A stretch of 47,280 nt of DNA from Alphaproteobacteria bacterium (lineage in GTDB: Bacteria > Pseudomonadota > Alphaproteobacteria > GCA-2731375). Positions 25,450-33,603 of the stretch are shown here, piece by piece. Under the pieces are notes generated by a model. It searched no databases and had not been told where the DNA came from. It saw only the letters and a list, made by a program, of their open reading frames with translations. A program made the translations under genes and the position numbers. The stretch is from assembly GCA_021776235.1 (NCBI GenBank), contig JAJFGG010000040.1, forward strand, positions 1-47,280. The letters run 5' to 3'. Numbering within the stretch: the stretch's first letter is position 1; each line of letters starts with the position of its first letter.

Positions 25450-25887
25450 CTAGGCCTCGACGACGTTGAAGGCGGGATAGGACGTCTCGCCATCAATGGC
25501 ATCCCAGGCCAGTTCAACCCGCTGGCCGATGGCCACATTATCCGGCGCCGTATTCAGGATATTGCCCAGGATGCGTACGCCCTCGTCCAGTTCCACGGTC
25601 GCCACGGACAGCGGCAGGCGGCCCTCCAGGCCGGGCCCCGGCACCCGCACGATTGTGCAGGCATAGATCACGCCCCGGCCCGACACCTTGCGCCACTCCA
25701 GATTGCGCCGGCCAGTTTGGATGCTGACCGGCCGCGGATAGTGCTGAAACTGTTTGCTGTCGGGACAATATTGCAGCCACAATTCGCCTTGTCCGGCACC
25801 TTGCCAGAATGCCTCTGTCTCGACAAAGCGGTTGGCTTTGGGCACACGGCGTTGGTTTTTGCTCTCGGGCATTTTGCTCTCCGGCAT
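25450..25887 (-). CDS. DUF35 OB-fold acyl-CoA-associated protein with degenerate zinc ribbon
   Basis: This 145-aa protein has the DUF35 architecture: an N-terminal rubredoxin-like zinc-ribbon segment followed by an OB-fold (GRGVIYACTIVRVPGPGL to RVELAWDAIDG). The usual four ribbon cysteines are nearly gone: only the first remains in LQYCPDSKQF, and the second pair is replaced in PRPVSIQTGRR. DUF35 proteins work as obligate partners of thiolase-like enzymes, for example in the Ltp2/ChsH2 steroid side-chain aldolase and in archaeal thiolase/HMG-CoA synthase complexes. The adjacent thiolase-like gene ends 1 bp upstream. The start ATG has GGAGG six bases upstream and is followed by a short duplicated MPESK. 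Confidence 0.88.
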   Translation of the reverse strand: MPESKMPESKNQRRVPKANRFVETEAFWQGAGQGELWLQYCPDSKQFQHYPRPVSIQTGRRNLEWRKVSGRGVIYACTIVRVPGPGLEGRLPLSVATVELDEGVRILGNILNTAPDNVAIGQRVELAWDAIDGETSYPAFNVVEA

Positions 25888-25888
25888 C

Positions 25889-27055
25889 TCAGGCCTCCAA
25901 TATCATGGCGGCGCTGGCGCCCCAGTTGCGGGCATAGGGGATAACGCCGATACCGGTGACCAGGGCGGTCCCGGTGTTGGCGACCTGCCGCGCGCCGGCC
26001 TCGCCGAACATCTGGCGCACGGCTTCCGCCAGGTTCAGGCCGCCGCTGGCCAGACCCGGCTGTCCGGCGGATAGTTGCCCGCCGCCGGTGTTCACGGGCA
26101 GTTCGCCCTTGTGGGACAAATCCGTCGCCAGCACATAGTCGCTGCCCCGGCCCTTGGGGCAAAAGCCGAAATCCTCCAACTGCATCATCACCGCGATGGT
26201 GAAATCGTCATAGGGGTGAAAGCTGCCGATATCGCCCGGTGTCAAACCCGACTTGCCGAACACCTTGGGCGCCAGCTGGCTGAAACCGGTTTCCGTAATA
26301 TCGGCTGTCGCCTCGTCGCCCTTGAAATTGGTCACTTCCGCATAGGCCGTGGCCCGGACCATTTTTTGCAAACCCAGCTCTTTCGCCCTGCCTTCCGTGG
26401 TGACCAGGAACGCGTTGCCGCCATCACAGAACATCACGCAGTCCAGCAAGCGCAAGGGATCGGCGATCATGCGGGAGTTCATGTAGTCATCCACGCTCAA
26501 TGGCTTTTGCAGTTTGGCGTAGGCGTTATCGTTCAGCAGGGCGCCTTCCCGTTGGGTGATGGCGATCTTTGCCAGGGCCTCATAATTCAGGCCGTATTGA
26601 TGTTCATAGCGGCTCATCAACAGCCCGAACGCCGCCGGCGGCCCCATGATCCCGACCGGATCCTGGAATTCGCCGCGCCAGGCGCCGTAATTGGCGGCCC
26701 AATTGGTGCTGGGCGCATCCGCCGACAACACCACCGCCACCTCCGCCTGGCCGTCGCGAATGGCCGCCGCCGCCCGCGCCACCCCGCCCGTGGCCGAACA
26801 GCCGCCAATGCCGCCATAATTCAGCCAACTGGGCGACAGGCCCAGGGCTTCGGTCATATAGACGGCAAAAAAAGGATTGGCGCATTCGCTCAACGGCACG
26901 GTGACCGACAGGCCATCGACGATCGCCTTTTCCAGGCCCGTGGCTGCCAGCAGCCCGGCAAAAGCTTCGCCCGCGAAGTCATAGGCGCTGCGCCCGCTTT
27001 TGAACGCCACCGGCGTTTCCGAATAGCCGGCAATGACTATACTGTCCTTGGACAA
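25889..27055 (-). CDS. Thiolase-like protein (SCP2/lipid-transfer-type), possible acyl-CoA lyase
   Basis: This 388-aa protein of the thiolase superfamily retains a cysteine in the nucleophile region, C86 in GGCSATGGVARA. The usual GHP histidine near the C-terminus is glutamine (GQPG, 331-334), and the C-terminal CxG motif is missing. The segment HPYDDFTI resembles the YDCFT of SCP2-type thiolases and Ltp2-type retro-aldolases. The DUF35 gene directly downstream supports a heteromeric complex. It may therefore cleave a C-C bond by a retro-aldol or other non-thiolytic route; this is inference. It appears to start with TTG at 27055, supported by AGGAGGAG. It is the first gene of the catabolic operon. 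Confidence 0.85.
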   Translation of the reverse strand: MSKDSIVIAGYSETPVAFKSGRSAYDFAGEAFAGLLAATGLEKAIVDGLSVTVPLSECANPFFAVYMTEALGLSPSWLNYGGIGGCSATGGVARAAAAIRDGQAEVAVVLSADAPSTNWAANYGAWRGEFQDPVGIMGPPAAFGLLMSRYEHQYGLNYEALAKIAITQREGALLNDNAYAKLQKPLSVDDYMNSRMIADPLRLLDCVMFCDGGNAFLVTTEGRAKELGLQKMVRATAYAEVTNFKGDEATADITETGFSQLAPKVFGKSGLTPGDIGSFHPYDDFTIAVMMQLEDFGFCPKGRGSDYVLATDLSHKGELPVNTGGGQLSAGQPGLASGGLNLAEAVRQMFGEAGARQVANTGTALVTGIGVIPYARNWGASAAMILEA

Positions 27056-27190
27056 GGCACTCTCCTCCTGCGAATTTTCTTCTTATGATCAATGCTACAC
27101 GGAATTCCGCGGCTTTGCCTTCATTGAATGCGACGTGATACCGTGGTGTGGACCGGATCGCGGATCGGATTGCGAACAGGGATGCATGGC
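27056..27190. promoter_or_regulatory. Divergent promoter region between catabolic operon and Mo oxidoreductase
   Basis: These 135 bp separate the starts of the thiolase-like and molybdenum-enzyme genes and must contain both promoters. A perfect 10-bp palindrome, CGGAATTCCG, lies at 27100-27109, and TTCATTGAA follows near 27119-27127. Either could be an operator. No regulator gene is adjacent, so the controlling protein is unknown. Confidence 0.4.
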
Positions 27191-29938
27191 ATGACCAGAT
27201 CGAAGCAGGAAAACAAGAAGGTCCCAACCTATTGCTTTCAATGCGTCTCGGGCCCCGACCTGATCAAGGTTGAGGTCGAAGACGGCGTCGCGGTGCGGAT
27301 CGAACCGAACATGAACATCTGCGGCCAGCATCCCGGCAAGGGCACGCCCTGCGTCAAGGCCTATGGCCTGGTGCAAAAGACCTACAATCCCAACCGCGTC
27401 GCCCAGCCCATGAAGCGGACCAACCCGAAAAAGGGCCGGCACGAGGATCCGGGCTTTGTCCCCATCAGCTGGGACGAGGCATTGGACACCGTGGCCGACA
27501 AGCTGCGGGAAATACGCGCCAAGGGCGCGAAGGACAATTCCGGCTATCCGCGCCTGGCGGCCAGCTTTGGCGGCGGCGGCACGCCGACCCGCTTCATGGG
27601 TAGTTTTCCGGCTCTGCTGGCGGCCTGGGGCCCGGCCGATCTGGGCTTTGGCGCCGGCCAGGGGGTTAAATGCTATCATTCGGAGCATCTGTATGGGGAA
27701 TTGTGGCAGCGCGCCTTTACCCTGGCGGTGGATTCCCCCTATTGCGACTATGTCATCAACTGCGGCAACAACGTGGACGCCTCCGGCGGGGCCACCGGGG
27801 TGCGCCGGGGGGCCGAGGCGCGAAGACGCGGCATGAAACGGGTGATGGTGGAACCGCATCTATCGGTGACCGGGGCGATGTCGGCCGAGTGGGTGCCGAT
27901 CAAGCCAAAGACCGATGCCGCGTTTCTGTTTGCCGTGATCCACCGCATCATAAAGGAACGTGACTGGCGGCAAGTCTGTGACGTCCGCTTTCTGGAGCAG
28001 GATACCACGGCGCCCTATCTGGTCGCGCCAAACGGCTATTACCTGCGCCAGGCGGGCACCGAAAAGCCGCTGATCTGGGATCTGGCAGACGGCCGTGCCA
28101 AACCTTTTGATGCCGCCATTGCCCGGCCTGCCTTGGACGGCAGTTATAGCGCTTCCGGCCTGGAACTGGGCGCGGATGAAGAAGCCTGGCGGCATGAAGG
28201 CGTCGAGGTTCGCCCCGCCTTCCAGATGCTGCTGGATCATATTGACGCCTACACCCCGGAATGGGCCCAGGGCGAATGCGACGTGCCGGCGGAAACCATG
28301 CGCCGGATCGGCGACGAGTTCGTGGCCCATGCCCGGGTCGGCGAAACCATCGAGATCGAGGGCGAGACCTTGCCGCTTCGTCCCGTTGCGGTGATGCTGG
28401 GAAAAAGCGTCAACAACGGGCCCGGCGGCTATCACGCGGTCTGGGCGCGAACCCTGTTGAGCGTCCTGGTCGGGGCCATCGAAGTGCCGGGCGCCAACCT
28501 GGGCACCAAGGTGCGCCTGAACCGGCCGGCCAACAACAAGCACCTCAGCGCGGTGTCCAGCCGCGACGGCATTATGGACTTTCCATTCAACGAGACTTCG
28601 AAAGAAGGCTGGGCCAGCCAGCCGCGCATCCGCAACGGCTATAACACCCTGGTGCCCTTGTCCTCCTCCTCGCCCTGGGCCCCGGCCCTGGGCCCGGCCC
28701 ATTTGCCCTGGTTGTTCCAGAAGGAGGCGCCGGACAACTGGCCGCGCCCGACCCTGCCAGATTTGTGGTTCTGTTATCGCACCAATCCGGCGATCTCGTC
28801 CTGGAACGCGCCGGAAGTGGCCGAGCGGATCGCGGAGTTTCCCTTCACCGTCTCGTTTGCCTACACCAGGGACGAGACCAACCACATGGCAGATATCGTA
28901 CTGCCGGAAGCGACCGATCTGGAAAGCCTGCAGTTGAGCCGGATCGGCGGAACCGGATCGGGCGAGCAGTTCTGGAAGCATCAGGGCTGGATGATCCGCC
29001 AGCCGGCGGTGGAGCCGGTGGTGGACGCCATGGATATGACCGACATCGCCACGGAAATCTGCAAACGCGCCGGTTTTCTGGCGGAATACAACATGGCCAT
29101 AAACCGGGGCGCCGCCGGGATGAAGCTGAAAGCCAAGAACTTCGATTACAGCCTGGAACCGGACGTGGCCCATGAGGTCGAAGAGATCTGGGACCGGGTG
29201 GCCAAGGCGGCCAGCCACGACCTGAGCAATGGCGAAGAGGTCCATGGCATCGACTGGTTCAAGGAAAATGGCTATATGCTGCGCGAATTCGCCCAGCGCG
29301 AATGGTATCTGTATCCCTATTTGAAAGAACGGGGCATCCGTTTTGAATTGCCCTATCAGGAACGTATCAAGCGCCACGGTGTCCAGCTTGCCAATCGTTT
29401 GCACGAGGCCGGCGTTGCCTGGTGGGATGGGCAACTGAAGGATTATGATCCTCTGCCCAGGTACGAATCCTTCCCGGACATCTGGACCCGGTTTGTCCGC
29501 GAAAAGGGCCAGGACCCCGACGATTTTCCCTTCTGGGCCCTGACCGCGCGCAGTATGCAATACGCCTGGGGCGCCAACGTGGGCATTCCCCTGATCTATG
29601 AAGTGGCGGAAAATATTTCCGGCCATGCCGGCATCATCATCAACAAAGGGGCAGCCCAACGTCTGGGCATCGGCCAGGGCGACCCGGTGGTGATCCAATC
29701 CGCGACTGGGGTGACCCGGGGCAATGCCGTGCTGCGCCAGGGGATCCGCCCCGACACGGTGCTGATGATCGGCCAGTTCGACCATTGGGCCACACCATTC
29801 GCTAAGGATCTGAACCTGCCCAGCCTGAACACGGTGACCGATATTTCGCTGTCCCTGACTGACGGCACGGGCAGCAGCTCCGACATCGTGCGGGTGAAAA
29901 TTTCCAGGGATACCGAACTGCGGGGTGCGGGATCGTGA
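27191..29938 (+). CDS. Molybdopterin-dependent oxidoreductase catalytic subunit (phenylacetyl-CoA oxidoreductase-like)
   Basis: This 915-aa enzyme is of the DMSO-reductase superfamily and carries bis-MGD and an N-terminal iron-sulfur domain. Cysteines near the N-terminus are C15 and C18 (YCFQC), C44 and C54; the third cysteine expected four residues after C18 is absent, so the cluster ligation is unusual. The Mo domain (PISWDEALDTVADKL) and the C-terminal molydop-binding domain (ENISGHAGIIINKGAAQRLG) are complete. There is no twin-arginine signal, so it acts in the cytoplasm. The gene order with a ferredoxin/anchor subunit and CoA-ligase cluster resembles phenylacetyl-CoA:acceptor oxidoreductase (PadBCD), but other substrates are possible. 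The start ATG at 27191 has AGGGATG upstream. Confidence 0.88.
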   Translation: MTRSKQENKKVPTYCFQCVSGPDLIKVEVEDGVAVRIEPNMNICGQHPGKGTPCVKAYGLVQKTYNPNRVAQPMKRTNPKKGRHEDPGFVPISWDEALDTVADKLREIRAKGAKDNSGYPRLAASFGGGGTPTRFMGSFPALLAAWGPADLGFGAGQGVKCYHSEHLYGELWQRAFTLAVDSPYCDYVINCGNNVDASGGATGVRRGAEARRRGMKRVMVEPHLSVTGAMSAEWVPIKPKTDAAFLFAVIHRIIKERDWRQVCDVRFLEQDTTAPYLVAPNGYYLRQAGTEKPLIWDLADGRAKPFDAAIARPALDGSYSASGLELGADEEAWRHEGVEVRPAFQMLLDHIDAYTPEWAQGECDVPAETMRRIGDEFVAHARVGETIEIEGETLPLRPVAVMLGKSVNNGPGGYHAVWARTLLSVLVGAIEVPGANLGTKVRLNRPANNKHLSAVSSRDGIMDFPFNETSKEGWASQPRIRNGYNTLVPLSSSSPWAPALGPAHLPWLFQKEAPDNWPRPTLPDLWFCYRTNPAISSWNAPEVAERIAEFPFTVSFAYTRDETNHMADIVLPEATDLESLQLSRIGGTGSGEQFWKHQGWMIRQPAVEPVVDAMDMTDIATEICKRAGFLAEYNMAINRGAAGMKLKAKNFDYSLEPDVAHEVEEIWDRVAKAASHDLSNGEEVHGIDWFKENGYMLREFAQREWYLYPYLKERGIRFELPYQERIKRHGVQLANRLHEAGVAWWDGQLKDYDPLPRYESFPDIWTRFVREKGQDPDDFPFWALTARSMQYAWGANVGIPLIYEVAENISGHAGIIINKGAAQRLGIGQGDPVVIQSATGVTRGNAVLRQGIRPDTVLMIGQFDHWATPFAKDLNLPSLNTVTDISLSLTDGTGSSSDIVRVKISRDTELRGAGS

Positions 29939-31572
29939 GCGAGGCCGCGCGCCAGGCTGCCCCGCCGCGCTTTGGCATGGTCATCGACTTGAACAGCTGT
30001 GTCGGCTGCCAGACCTGCACCATCGCCTGCAAACATGAAAATGACACCCCGCCCGGCGTGCAATGGCGCCGGGTCATCGATGTGGAACTGGGTCAGTTTC
30101 CCGATGTGGAACGGCTGTTCCTGGTCACCGGCTGCCAGCATTGCGCCGAGCCGCCCTGTGTGCCCGTCTGCCCCACGGGGGCGACCCGCCAGCGCGCCGA
30201 TGGCTTGGTCACCATGGATTATGACCGTTGTATCGGCTGCGGCTATTGCGCCGTGGCCTGTCCCTATCAGGCCCGGACCATCGCCCACGAACAAAACTGG
30301 TACTACGGTACGCCCACGGCCCAGGAAGAACAGGTCGCCCAGAAGAACCGCATCGGCGTCGCCAACAAATGCACCTTTTGCGTTGACCGCGTCGATCACG
30401 GCCTGGCCCAGGGCCTGACGCCGGGCCTGGACCCCGAGGCGACGCCGGCCTGCGCTAATTCCTGCATCGCCACGGCGATCCATTTCGGTGACTTCGCCGA
30501 TCCCGGCAGCAATGTTTCCCAGTTGGCCGGCGACGGCCGGGCCTTTCAGATGCATGAGGAGCTGGGCACCCAGCCACAGATCAAATATCTCTATGGCCTG
30601 CCCGAAAGCACGCCGGGGCGGGACCGTACGGCCGACGATGTGGATGACGAGGCCTTGCAGGACCCGGACAACCCCCTGGCCGGACAGATACAGACATTCT
30701 GGGATATGCGGGCGGCAATGAATTTCACCCTGGGCGGGATGAGCACGGGCCTGGTGGTAATGGCCTGGCTGGCCCATGTTGCGGGCTTTCTGCCGCAGGA
30801 AGGCTTGTTGGCCATCAACCTGGCCGCCGGGGCGGGTATGGCAGTGGGGCTGTTTTTTGTGTTTCTGGAAATCGCCCGCAAGTTCCGCTTTCTCTACGTC
30901 CTGCTGCGGCCCCAGACATCCTGGATGACCCGGGAAACCTATGCCGTGGCAATATTTTATCCTACGCTGCTGGCGGATGTCCTATGGCCGTCTGAATTGC
31001 TGCATCTGATCCTGGCAGCCGCGGCCGCGGGGTTTCTCTATTGCCAGGCCCGCATCCTGCCCGCCGCCAAAGGCATCCCGGCCTGGCGGGGCCCCTTGAT
31101 GCCCTGGATGTTGCTGGCCACCGGCCTGTTCGAAGGTGCGGGCCTGCTGGCCATCGCCGCCGGCCTGTTTTCCGGTCTGGCCGGCGCCGCACCCCTGGCG
31201 GCAGGGACGGGTGGCGTTCTGGCCGTGATCAACGCCCTTCTGTGGCATACCTACTGCACCGCAGCGCCAACCGGCGGCATCGGCCCCCTGGCCCGGAACA
31301 CCCTGGCTGCCATTACCCTGCCGCTCCGCCTGCTTGGCCATGGCCTGCCGCTGCTGGGTTTCGCGCTGTTCCTCGCCCTATGGCCGGAGCAGCCGGTCGC
31401 GGCCGCTGCGGCCGGGCTTCTGGCCGGCCTCGGCGCCGTCGCGGGCGGCGTCCTGTGGAAATTCACGGTCATCACCAAAGCCTGCCACCAGCAAGGCTTT
31501 GCCTTGCCCAAAGTCCCCCGAAGAGGCTCCGGCACGCGGGCTGCCCCCGCCAGAATGGGTACAGTGGCATAA
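29935..31572 (+). CDS. Fused four-cluster ferredoxin and membrane anchor subunit of the Mo oxidoreductase
   Basis: The first roughly 200 residues form a DmsB-like electron-transfer subunit with 16 cysteines in four sets: C22/25/28/32, C67/70/75/79, C99/102/105/109 and C146/149/173/177. All four [4Fe-4S] clusters should be present. From about residue 260 the protein continues into roughly eight hydrophobic helices of a DmsC/NrfD-like quinone-interacting anchor. These two parts are usually separate proteins. The GTG start overlaps the stop of the catalytic subunit (GTGA), so the pair is translationally coupled. Electrons from the cytoplasmic substrate probably go to the quinone pool. The total of 545 aa has no sign of a frameshift between the parts. 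Confidence 0.9.
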   Translation: MSEAARQAAPPRFGMVIDLNSCVGCQTCTIACKHENDTPPGVQWRRVIDVELGQFPDVERLFLVTGCQHCAEPPCVPVCPTGATRQRADGLVTMDYDRCIGCGYCAVACPYQARTIAHEQNWYYGTPTAQEEQVAQKNRIGVANKCTFCVDRVDHGLAQGLTPGLDPEATPACANSCIATAIHFGDFADPGSNVSQLAGDGRAFQMHEELGTQPQIKYLYGLPESTPGRDRTADDVDDEALQDPDNPLAGQIQTFWDMRAAMNFTLGGMSTGLVVMAWLAHVAGFLPQEGLLAINLAAGAGMAVGLFFVFLEIARKFRFLYVLLRPQTSWMTRETYAVAIFYPTLLADVLWPSELLHLILAAAAAGFLYCQARILPAAKGIPAWRGPLMPWMLLATGLFEGAGLLAIAAGLFSGLAGAAPLAAGTGGVLAVINALLWHTYCTAAPTGGIGPLARNTLAAITLPLRLLGHGLPLLGFALFLALWPEQPVAAAAAGLLAGLGAVAGGVLWKFTVITKACHQQGFALPKVPRRGSGTRAAPARMGTVA

Positions 31573-31667
31573 AGTGGAAGGCCGGATTTATGAAACAACA
31601 GTATCAAAAAGAACCACCGCCGAAGAGACTCGTGCCCTGCCGGACCTGACCATGCAAGGTAATTTCT

Positions 31668-32378
31668 ATGCTTGCCGCCAAACGGCGAACTGCTTTTTCC
31701 ATTCTCGCAGCGATGCTGATAGCCGTCATTCAACCGGCCTCTGCTGACTATTACGACGGGCTGCGGGCATTTGATGCGGGAGACTTTTCCGCTGCTGCCA
31801 CCGAATGGGAGGCCGCGGTGGACGCGCCTTCGGCGCGTCGTCTGGGACAACTCTATGAGGAGGGTCGAGGCGTACCGCAAAATTTTGCCATGGCACATGC
31901 GTATTACAATCTTGCCGCCGCGCGGGGCGATGACCACGCCCGCAAATTGCGCGACGCGATTGTTTCACGAATGACGCCGGAAGACGTTTCACGGGCGCAA
32001 AGAATGGTGGAAGAAGGGGCCATTGGGCAAAACCCCTCCAGTGATGGCAGGAATGGAGAATTGACCTCGATTGCCGCGCTCGATGGAGAGTGGAGATGGG
32101 AAATGAAGCTACCAAATTCCCCTTGTGATGCCATGTCCATAATGCCGATGTGGATACAGAACGGCCGTGTACGGGCTAATTTCAGCCATCCTGCCGCTGG
32201 TAGCTTTGTCCTTTTCGGCACCGTAGCGGCGGACGGCTTTGTGAGCATGTTTGCCGATGGCGAACATCTCCAATTCAACTTCACTGGCAATTTCGGTCCG
32301 AGCCAGGCGAGAGGCGCCACAAGCGGAACCGGTGAAACCACCTGTGAGGGAACCTGGTCGGCGACAAAAGTGCGCTAA
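31668..32378 (+). CDS. Secreted Sel1-repeat protein with C-terminal beta domain
   Basis: This 236-aa protein has a signal peptide (MLAAKRRTAFSILAAMLIAV, cleavage likely after PASA). It is followed by Sel1/TPR-like helices (RRLGQLYEEGRGVPQNFAMAHAYYNLAAARG, residues about 57-87) and a C-terminal region from about residue 140. That region begins GEWRWEMKLP and ends CEGTWSATKVR, and it closely resembles in pattern the small secreted protein at 45506-45910. Sel1 repeats mediate protein contacts; no enzyme motif is seen. The Shine-Dalgarno sequence AAGGTAA precedes the ATG. It lies about 95 bp after the Mo-enzyme operon and may or may not be on the same transcript. Confidence 0.82.
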   Translation: MLAAKRRTAFSILAAMLIAVIQPASADYYDGLRAFDAGDFSAAATEWEAAVDAPSARRLGQLYEEGRGVPQNFAMAHAYYNLAAARGDDHARKLRDAIVSRMTPEDVSRAQRMVEEGAIGQNPSSDGRNGELTSIAALDGEWRWEMKLPNSPCDAMSIMPMWIQNGRVRANFSHPAAGSFVLFGTVAADGFVSMFADGEHLQFNFTGNFGPSQARGATSGTGETTCEGTWSATKVR

Positions 32379-32889
32379 AGGCGAAACGCCGGCGCCGGTG
32401 GCGCGTGATTTGGATGGGCCCGAGCCTTGAAATGATCGGCTATCAGGTGGGGGTTGCCTGATCGGTCGGCAATTCCTTGGTGCCAGCGTTCCTCTCACAA
32501 ATGCCGAGCCAATCGGGCAGCGCTCCATTGTAAGCCGCCCAATCCTTGCCGGGAGCTTTGAATGCTGGCAAGTCGCCTGTCCCGTGGGCTTGGTGGACTG
32601 TGGCGCCGGATCGTCGCATGTATTTTCCGTTTGCCTTGTAGCCGTGATGAAGGCCGCGGGGATTACAATCTGATCCGGTCATTTCGGACCCATGAAGGCA
32701 GTCTACTGCAGTTTTTCATATGCTGCAGATCTGCCGGGATAGTCAAATTTCGTGTATTATTATCGATTATTGATTATATTATAAAACCGATTTACGATAA
32801 TATAGATATGTCACACGAACGCTGATCACAGAATTGCGAGATGGAGTTACGCGCCTTATCTCGGGATTCTTGGGCATCTGAAAATCAAC
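32379..32889. other. AT-rich intergenic region with palindromes
   Basis: This stretch of 511 bp has no confident gene. The right half is far richer in AT than the rest of the window. It contains the perfect palindrome GCAGATCTGC (32725-32734), two CTGCAG hexamers at 32706-32711 and 32723-32728, and an inverted repeat TATTATCG (32758-32765) / CGATAATA (32795-32802). These probably belong to the promoter of the downstream gene. On the minus strand around 32443-32682 an open frame includes KAPGKDWAAYNGAL, which weakly recalls the start of IS5-type transposases; this is not enough to call a remnant. Confidence 0.45.
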
Positions 32890-33603
32890 ATGGAGATTGT
32901 TGTGCAAAATCATAGTGACATAGCGTGTGCAAGACTAAATCAGTTGCAGACAGACCTTGATACGCGTGGTTTCAGCGTGAAGTTCCGCACGGATATGGAT
33001 GCCTGGGTCGATTTCATGTCTGAGCCCGCGGCCTATCCAGGCTACATCAATCACGCCTTTGACCCGGAGGTCTGTCAGCTGCAATGTGCTTTCTGGCTGG
33101 AACTGTTGGGGCCTAACCGCCAGGGCATCGGCTGTATTGCGGGCAAGGTAATCGATTGCGACGATGTGTTGGAAGAGATGGCCAGCTATAGATTATGGTT
33201 CGGCCCCGATCCGGAGCTGGATGGCAAGCGCATGGCCATTAATAGAAGCGCCCTGTCGGAAACGCTGGGCGGACGGATTGCCCACTATGGCGGTCTGTGG
33301 ATCCATCCGGATTACCGCCATCGCCGACTAACGAGGACGCTGCATCCCATTGCCCGCGCCTTCACCGTGCAAATCTGGCGGCCGGAGTGGTTTATCGGTT
33401 TGGTAACACAGAAAATTGCCGATGGCGGCCTTCCGCGCAACCTCTACGGATATGCCGAGGCCGTTCAGATCACCACGGATGACGAATATGCGGTCACGGG
33501 AAAGGTGGAATCACTCACCATGCCATTTGAGGGTCTGTCGGCGTGGCGTGCCGATGCGGACACTGCGCTCGATCGGCCGCAACAAAGTGCCTTCGCGCAC
33601 TAG
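32890..33603 (+). CDS. GNAT-like hypothetical protein
   Basis: This is a cytoplasmic protein of up to 237 aa without signal peptide or membrane segment. The central part, YGGLWIHPDYRHRRLTRTL followed by HPIARAFTV, resembles the acetyl-CoA-binding strand-loop-helix of GNAT acyltransferases (an R/Q-x-x-G/R-x-G/A-like loop, here degenerate as RHRRL). I infer an acyltransferase fold with moderate confidence; substrate unknown. The ATG at 32890 has no ribosome-binding site. A GTG at 32902 has GGAG six bases upstream and may be the true start. Its last 93 bp overlap the 3' end of the convergent PAS-like gene. Neighbours suggest a small regulatory locus. Confidence 0.7.
   Translation: MEIVVQNHSDIACARLNQLQTDLDTRGFSVKFRTDMDAWVDFMSEPAAYPGYINHAFDPEVCQLQCAFWLELLGPNRQGIGCIAGKVIDCDDVLEEMASYRLWFGPDPELDGKRMAINRSALSETLGGRIAHYGGLWIHPDYRHRRLTRTLHPIARAFTVQIWRPEWFIGLVTQKIADGGLPRNLYGYAEAVQITTDDEYAVTGKVESLTMPFEGLSAWRADADTALDRPQQSAFAH

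Noticed and set aside
27860-29785. Very long open frame antisense to the Mo enzyme
   Set aside because: It mirrors a well-supported gene with full domains, and its product shows no recognisable motif. Long antisense frames are expected in GC-rich DNA.
31590-31649. 19-codon frame between the Mo operon and the Sel1 gene
   Set aside because: It has a weak ribosome-binding site, is too short to judge and has no conserved pattern that I can recognise.
32443-32682. Minus-strand frame with KAPGKDWAAYNGAL, similar to the start of IS5-type transposases
   Set aside because: Only a short resemblance. The expected following motif is not found in any frame, and no inverted repeats flank it.
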